Source of the DNA: Chloroflexota bacterium
GTDB lineage: Bacteria > Chloroflexota > Anaerolineae > UBA1429
NCBI GenBank assembly: GCA_012513725.1
Contig: JAAZBQ010000087.1
Coordinates: 1 to 9,296 of the forward strand
Length of the DNA stretch: 9,296 nucleotides
Reading direction: 5' to 3'
Shown here: positions 6,333-9,296 of the stretch, piece by piece
How the letters are laid out: each line of letters opens with the position of its first letter
Numbering within the stretch: position 1 is the first letter of the stretch
Made by a program: the position numbers and the translations under genes
Notes under the pieces: model-generated
Told to the model about the DNA's origin: nothing
Database searches by the model: none
Seen by the model: the letters and a program-made list of their open reading frames with translations, nothing else

Positions 6333-8516
6333 CTACTCGTTGGCGGAACTCACCCGCACCTGGCCAAGGGGCGTCGGCTCGGCGGGAGCCTCTCCTACGC
6401 GGAAGACGCTCGCCGCCAGCGTGTACTCGCCGCCCCCGAGGGTGTCGGGGAGGACCATCTCGTGCTTGCGCTGGAGGAGGTAGCCCTCCGCCCAGTGCTT
6501 CTCTGGCAGGCCCAGGCCCCTGCTCTCGGCCACCACGGCCCCGTCGGCCATCAGGCACACCAGGACACGGTGCTCGTGGTCCCGCTCGTCGGCGCTCAGG
6601 TCGCCAAACGTCCAGTACGTGGACAGCCGCACGGCCTCGCCGGCAGCGGCAGTGGCGGGCCAATCGTAGCCGAGCACCTGCAAGCCGCCGTCGAGTGCCA
6701 CGTCCGTCTCGCCGTCCATGTCGGCCAGGGCCGCGCCGACATCCCGCGCCTCGGCCACCGAGACGCGGGCCTCATAGCCGGCGCCGGGCGACAGGACCAG
6801 CCCCCGATCCTCGGCCGGCACCGGCCCGACGCCCACGCCACCGGGCATATGCTCCCCCAGGCTGAGGTAGACGCCGGCGCGCCCGGCAGGCAAGAAGAAC
6901 GCCCCGGGTCCCATGGTCACCAGCCGCGGGCGCCCGGCCAGCAGGTACTCGAGGATGGCGGCCTCGGACTCGGGCGGGTCCCCCTCGCACAGGAGCCACA
7001 CCTGCGACGTGCCGGCGTCCTCCGCCTGCCGCCGCAGAAGGTCGGCGGTCGTCCGCCAGAAATGCAGGGGCAGCGCGACGTGCTCGCCCCCGTCTCCAGA
7101 GGACACCACATCCCGGCGCGCCGCGTAGCGCTGGGCGTGGAACGCGGCATAGCCCTGCCAGGCGACGACGGCGGCCAGCACCACGGTGAGCGCCCCACTG
7201 GCGGCCGTCGCCAGGCGTTGGCGCCACACCGTCGGCCGCGCCACCACCCGGGTCAGCCGGTCCATGACGATGCCCAAGGCCAAGAACCCCACGGGCTGCA
7301 CCGCCGCCAGGTGGTCGGTCCGGGGCTCCAACGGCGCGAGGGCACGCGCGGCGATCGCCAGCGCCGCAACGCCTCCCCAGGCCAGCACCGCCGGCACCAG
7401 GTGGATGGCGGGGTCGCGCCGGGCGCGCCAGTGGCCCCACGTGCTGAGCGCCAGCGGCCACAGCGCGGTCAGCCCTGCTACGACCAACCAACCGCCGAGG
7501 GCCTCGAGGCGCGCCGCCCCCGGCCAGCCGGGCACCTCCGGCGCCGGCGCCCCATGGGCCCGGTCGATCCCGTCCCCCGAGTGCGCGTGCCGCACGACGT
7601 CCAGAACGCCCGGTGCGCGCAAAGTCTCCGGCTCCGCCATAGGCGCCGGCTCACCCTCCAGGGGCTCGGGAGCGGCGGCAGCCGTTGCGTCGTCAGCCGG
7701 CATCTCGGCGCCAAGAGCATTCTGCACGGCCTGGCGCACCGCGGTGTAGCGGGACAGGTTCCCCTCGTACAGCCAGGGGCTCAGGAGGAGCAGGCCGATG
7801 CAGGCCCCGAACAGTGCGTGCGCCCAAGCGACCCGTCGATGGTACACGATGAGGACGATCAGGAAGGCCGGCACCACCGCGAGCGCCCACAGCGAGACGG
7901 CCACCATGGCCCCCAGCCCGGCGGTCGCCAGGGCCCATCCCCAGGGGCCGCGGTCCACGGACCCCCGCAGCAGACCGTAGAGCACCACCACCGCCAGGGG
8001 CGCCAGGAGGGCCGCCGGGCTGGCCTGTTGGGCGTGGAGGCCGGTCCACGGGTTCACCAGCCACAGGATGGCGGCGCCACAGGCGGCGCGCAACCCATAG
8101 TAGCGGCGGGTCGTGACGAACAGCCCCAGGAGCCCGGCGATGTTGAGCCCCGCCACGAGGCCCAACGCCAGGCGCGGATCGCGGCTCACCAGGGCGGGAA
8201 GGGCCAGGAGGTAGGTAAGCCAGGGGGGATGGTGCAGGCCGAGGCCGGTCCGGGCGCCGACGAGGGGGAACGCCTCGCCCCGGGCCAACGCGGCGCCGGC
8301 CAGCAGGGAGCGTAGCAACGGCGCATCGACCCGCGCCAGGTCCAGGACGCTCCAGCGCGCGGCGAGTGCCAGCAGCGCGAGGAGGGCCAGCACCTTGCGC
8401 TCGGTCCCCGCCAGCAGGGCTGCGGGCCGCGCCGCAAGCTCCCTCACCGACCGGGATGCCGACGCCCAGGTACGCTTGGGCACGTGGACCTCCGCTCGTT
8501 GCATCGGTCTGGCCAT
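6333..8516 (-). CDS. GT39/PMT-like membrane glycosyltransferase (GT-C fold) with soluble C-terminal domain
   Basis: This is a 727-residue protein. After a basic N-terminus a membrane segment begins near 41. The first extracytoplasmic loop has aspartate 64 (ARVDAPLLRS) and LHHPPWLTYLLALP (94-107), the pattern seen in polyprenyl-phosphate-sugar-dependent GT-C enzymes. Further hydrophobic segments lie near 115-135, 145-180, 195-225, 232-250, 341-358, 373-395, 405-418 and 438-455. Residues 270-330 are an Ala/Pro/Glu-rich loop. After 460 the protein is soluble and probably extracytoplasmic; residues 611-640 (GLQVLGYDWP, then VRLSTYWTF) resemble the beta-sandwich tail common in Chloroflexota proteins of this type. 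It probably transfers a sugar from a lipid carrier to protein or glycan; acceptor unknown. The start at ATG 8516 is chosen because a promoter (8548-8576) rules out longer GTG/ATG starts and AGAAGGAG lies 2 bases upstream. ATG 8504, 14 bases past that site, is the alternative. Confidence 0.75.
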   Translation of the reverse strand: MARPMQRAEVHVPKRTWASASRSVRELAARPAALLAGTERKVLALLALLALAARWSVLDLARVDAPLLRSLLAGAALARGEAFPLVGARTGLGLHHPPWLTYLLALPALVSRDPRLALGLVAGLNIAGLLGLFVTTRRYYGLRAACGAAILWLVNPWTGLHAQQASPAALLAPLAVVVLYGLLRGSVDRGPWGWALATAGLGAMVAVSLWALAVVPAFLIVLIVYHRRVAWAHALFGACIGLLLLSPWLYEGNLSRYTAVRQAVQNALGAEMPADDATAAAAPEPLEGEPAPMAEPETLRAPGVLDVVRHAHSGDGIDRAHGAPAPEVPGWPGAARLEALGGWLVVAGLTALWPLALSTWGHWRARRDPAIHLVPAVLAWGGVAALAIAARALAPLEPRTDHLAAVQPVGFLALGIVMDRLTRVVARPTVWRQRLATAASGALTVVLAAVVAWQGYAAFHAQRYAARRDVVSSGDGGEHVALPLHFWRTTADLLRRQAEDAGTSQVWLLCEGDPPESEAAILEYLLAGRPRLVTMGPGAFFLPAGRAGVYLSLGEHMPGGVGVGPVPAEDRGLVLSPGAGYEARVSVAEARDVGAALADMDGETDVALDGGLQVLGYDWPATAAAGEAVRLSTYWTFGDLSADERDHEHRVLVCLMADGAVVAESRGLGLPEKHWAEGYLLQRKHEMVLPDTLGGGEYTLAASVFRVGEAPAEPTPLGQVRVSSANE

Positions 8517-8518
8517 GT

Positions 8519-8526
8519 CTCCTTCT
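8519..8526 (-). promoter_or_regulatory. Ribosome binding site of the glycosyltransferase gene
   Basis: AGAAGGAG on the minus strand lies only 2 bases before ATG 8516 and 14 before ATG 8504. One spacing is short and the other long, so the true start could be either. It argues against the longer starts at 8549 and 8576. Confidence 0.55.
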
Positions 8527-8547
8527 GGATGCCGTAGAGTGGGCCGC

Positions 8548-8576
8548 ATTCTAGCACCGCGGGTACCTCGGCACAA
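8548..8576 (-). promoter_or_regulatory. Promoter of the glycosyltransferase gene
   Basis: On the minus strand TTGTGC (8576-8571) and TAGAAT (8553-8548) are separated by 17 bases. The -10 box matches at 5 of 6 positions and the -35 at 3 of 6. Transcription would begin near 8541, giving a leader of about 25 nt before ATG 8516. Confidence 0.5.
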
Positions 8577-8586
8577 ACGCCGGGAG

Positions 8587-8735
8587 GAAGAGGGACGCAG
8601 AGACGCAGAGGAGGACGCAGAGGCGCAGCGCAGAGGGATAGGCTAAAAGTCCACCGCGCATAGACCGCTGCCCAGAGGAGTCCGCCACCGAGCGCCTCGC
8701 CAGCGCGGTATCTCTGCGTCTCTGCGTCCCTCTTC
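8587..8735. repeat. Foldback repeat element with perfect 24-bp inverted arms
   Basis: The arms at 8587-8610 and 8712-8735 are exact reverse complements, each holding two GACGCAGA units preceded by GAAGAGG. They enclose 101 bases. A further inner pair, ACCGCGC (8653-8659) and GCGCGGT (8703-8709), continues the symmetry on the right side. The element fills the gap between the HD gene stop (3 bases from the right arm) and the glycosyltransferase promoter (10 bases from the left arm). It encodes nothing recognisable. It looks like a MITE-like or palindromic dispersed repeat. Confidence 0.85.
8594..8637 (+). repeat. Tandem 8-base repeats, GACGCAGA type
   Basis: GACGCAGA occurs at 8594-8601, 8602-8609 and 8614-8621, followed by degenerate GGCGCAGC (8622-8629) and GCAGAGGG (8630-8637). 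The opposite arm carries two inverted units at 8713-8728. The style resembles short tandemly repeated sequences known from cyanobacteria and other large bacterial genomes. Confidence 0.75.
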
Positions 8736-8738
8736 TGG

Positions 8739-9296
8739 CTACTCGGCGCCCCGGACCTCGGCGTCCAGATCGCGAACGAGTTCGGCTGCGTCAGCCGTGC
8801 GGGGGCCGGCGGGCAGCCAGGCTTCGCGCAGCCCGGCCACCTCCCCATCGATGGAAGGCTCGTCGCGGTGGCGCATGAGTTGGAGCACCACGCCCAGGCA
8901 GCCATTCACGCACTGGGTCGGCCAGTCGTCCAGCTCGTCGCGGAGGCGGGTCCAGACGCCCTCCAGCCGCGCGAGCCGCCGCTCGGCCACGTCGACGGCC
9001 GCAGTGGTCAGGAGCTTGGGGACAAAGTCGCGTCGCTTCCCGGCGGACCAATCGGGCAGCCGCTCGCGGATATAGGGCACCAGATACTCTTGCGGCGCGT
9101 CGCGAAGCAGAGTCTCGGTGTCGGGCTCGTCGGGGCGCTTGCGAGCGTCGCGGTAGTGCAGGTGGATGTAGATGTTGCGCACGAACGCCGGCAGGCCGAT
9201 GTTCGCGTCGATGGTGTCCGCGTCGTACAGGCAGCGGCTCTCGATCGGCACGTCCGCCGGAGGCATCAAGTGATCGGCGATGGTCTGGGCGACTGC
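8739..9296 (-). CDS. HD-domain phosphohydrolase-like protein, C-terminal part only
   Basis: The frame is open to the right edge, so the N-terminus is missing; 185 residues are visible. The first nine visible residues, AVAQTIADH, precede LMPPADVPIESRCLYDADTI. Motifs of the type E-x-x-x-LYDADxxD followed by IGLPAF are typical of the second half of HD-domain metal-dependent phosphohydrolases, where this aspartate helps hold the metal. The diagnostic H...HD motif should lie just outside the window, so the family call is provisional. The remaining 120 or so residues are mostly helical, charged and soluble, with no membrane segment. The substrate is unknown; relatives act on nucleotides or other phosphate esters. 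The foldback repeat begins 3 bases beyond the stop codon and there is no separate terminator. Confidence 0.6.
   Translation of the reverse strand, partial: AVAQTIADHLMPPADVPIESRCLYDADTIDANIGLPAFVRNIYIHLHYRDARKRPDEPDTETLLRDAPQEYLVPYIRERLPDWSAGKRRDFVPKLLTTAAVDVAERRLARLEGVWTRLRDELDDWPTQCVNGCLGVVLQLMRHRDEPSIDGEVAGLREAWLPAGPRTADAAELVRDLDAEVRGAE

Noticed and set aside
6315..8315. 666-codon open frame on the plus strand opposite the glycosyltransferase
   Set aside because: It is rich in His, Gln, Arg, Gly and Pro with no hydrophobic core or motif, as expected of an antisense frame. The minus-strand protein has coherent membrane segments, a promoter and a ribosome binding site.
8594..8637. CRISPR-like array
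   Set aside because: The 8-base units are directly adjacent and degenerate, with no spacers of constant length and no cas gene nearby.
8587..8735. Insertion sequence with terminal inverted repeats
   Set aside because: Only 101 bases lie between the arms and there is no transposase frame, so it cannot be an autonomous element; kept as a foldback repeat.
8444..8905. 153-codon minus-strand frame running from the HD gene through the foldback repeat into the glycosyltransferase start
   Set aside because: It overlaps two better-supported genes in another frame and reads through the repeat; it is an artefact of low stop-codon density.

Overview
The window is GC-rich bacterial chromosome with six protein genes. 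The first and last are cut by the window edges. A deeply branching, high-GC bacterium, most likely of the Chloroflexota (Anaerolineae-like), would fit. This is inferred from three things: the GT-C membrane protein with a soluble C-terminal beta-type domain, the RNase J, and the short tandem repeats built on GACGCAGA. No ribosomal marker gene is present to confirm it.

Plus strand, 1-2984: three redox genes in a row. They encode the C-terminal part of a phytoene-desaturase-type FAD oxidoreductase (1-1212), a HemG-like flavodoxin-domain protein (1329-1847) and a saccharopine-dehydrogenase-like / trans-acting enoyl reductase-like protein (1917-2984). The gaps are 116 and 69 bases and no terminator was seen between the genes, so they could be one transcript. 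Plus strand, 2998-4327: a promoter, a roughly 250-base leader and a Gfo/Idh/MocA NAD(P)-dependent oxidoreductase.

A perfect 18-bp stem at 4353-4394 is a bidirectional terminator. It separates that gene from the convergent minus-strand half. Minus strand, read right to left: the end of an HD-domain phosphohydrolase-like gene (8739-9296), a foldback repeat (8587-8735), a promoter and a large GT39-like membrane glycosyltransferase (6333-8516), then RNase J (4409-6070).

The most interesting stretch is 6071-6314, in front of RNase J. It holds a near-consensus promoter and a leader of about 210 nt with a stem-loop near the 5' end, a 47-bp interrupted palindrome, a possible 13-codon leader peptide and a terminator-like hairpin. 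An upstream leader segment is exactly complementary to a 7-base stretch that overlaps the terminator's 5' arm. That layout suggests attenuation control of RNase J. Nothing here has been tested by folding or comparison. No CRISPR array, transposase, tRNA or rRNA was seen.
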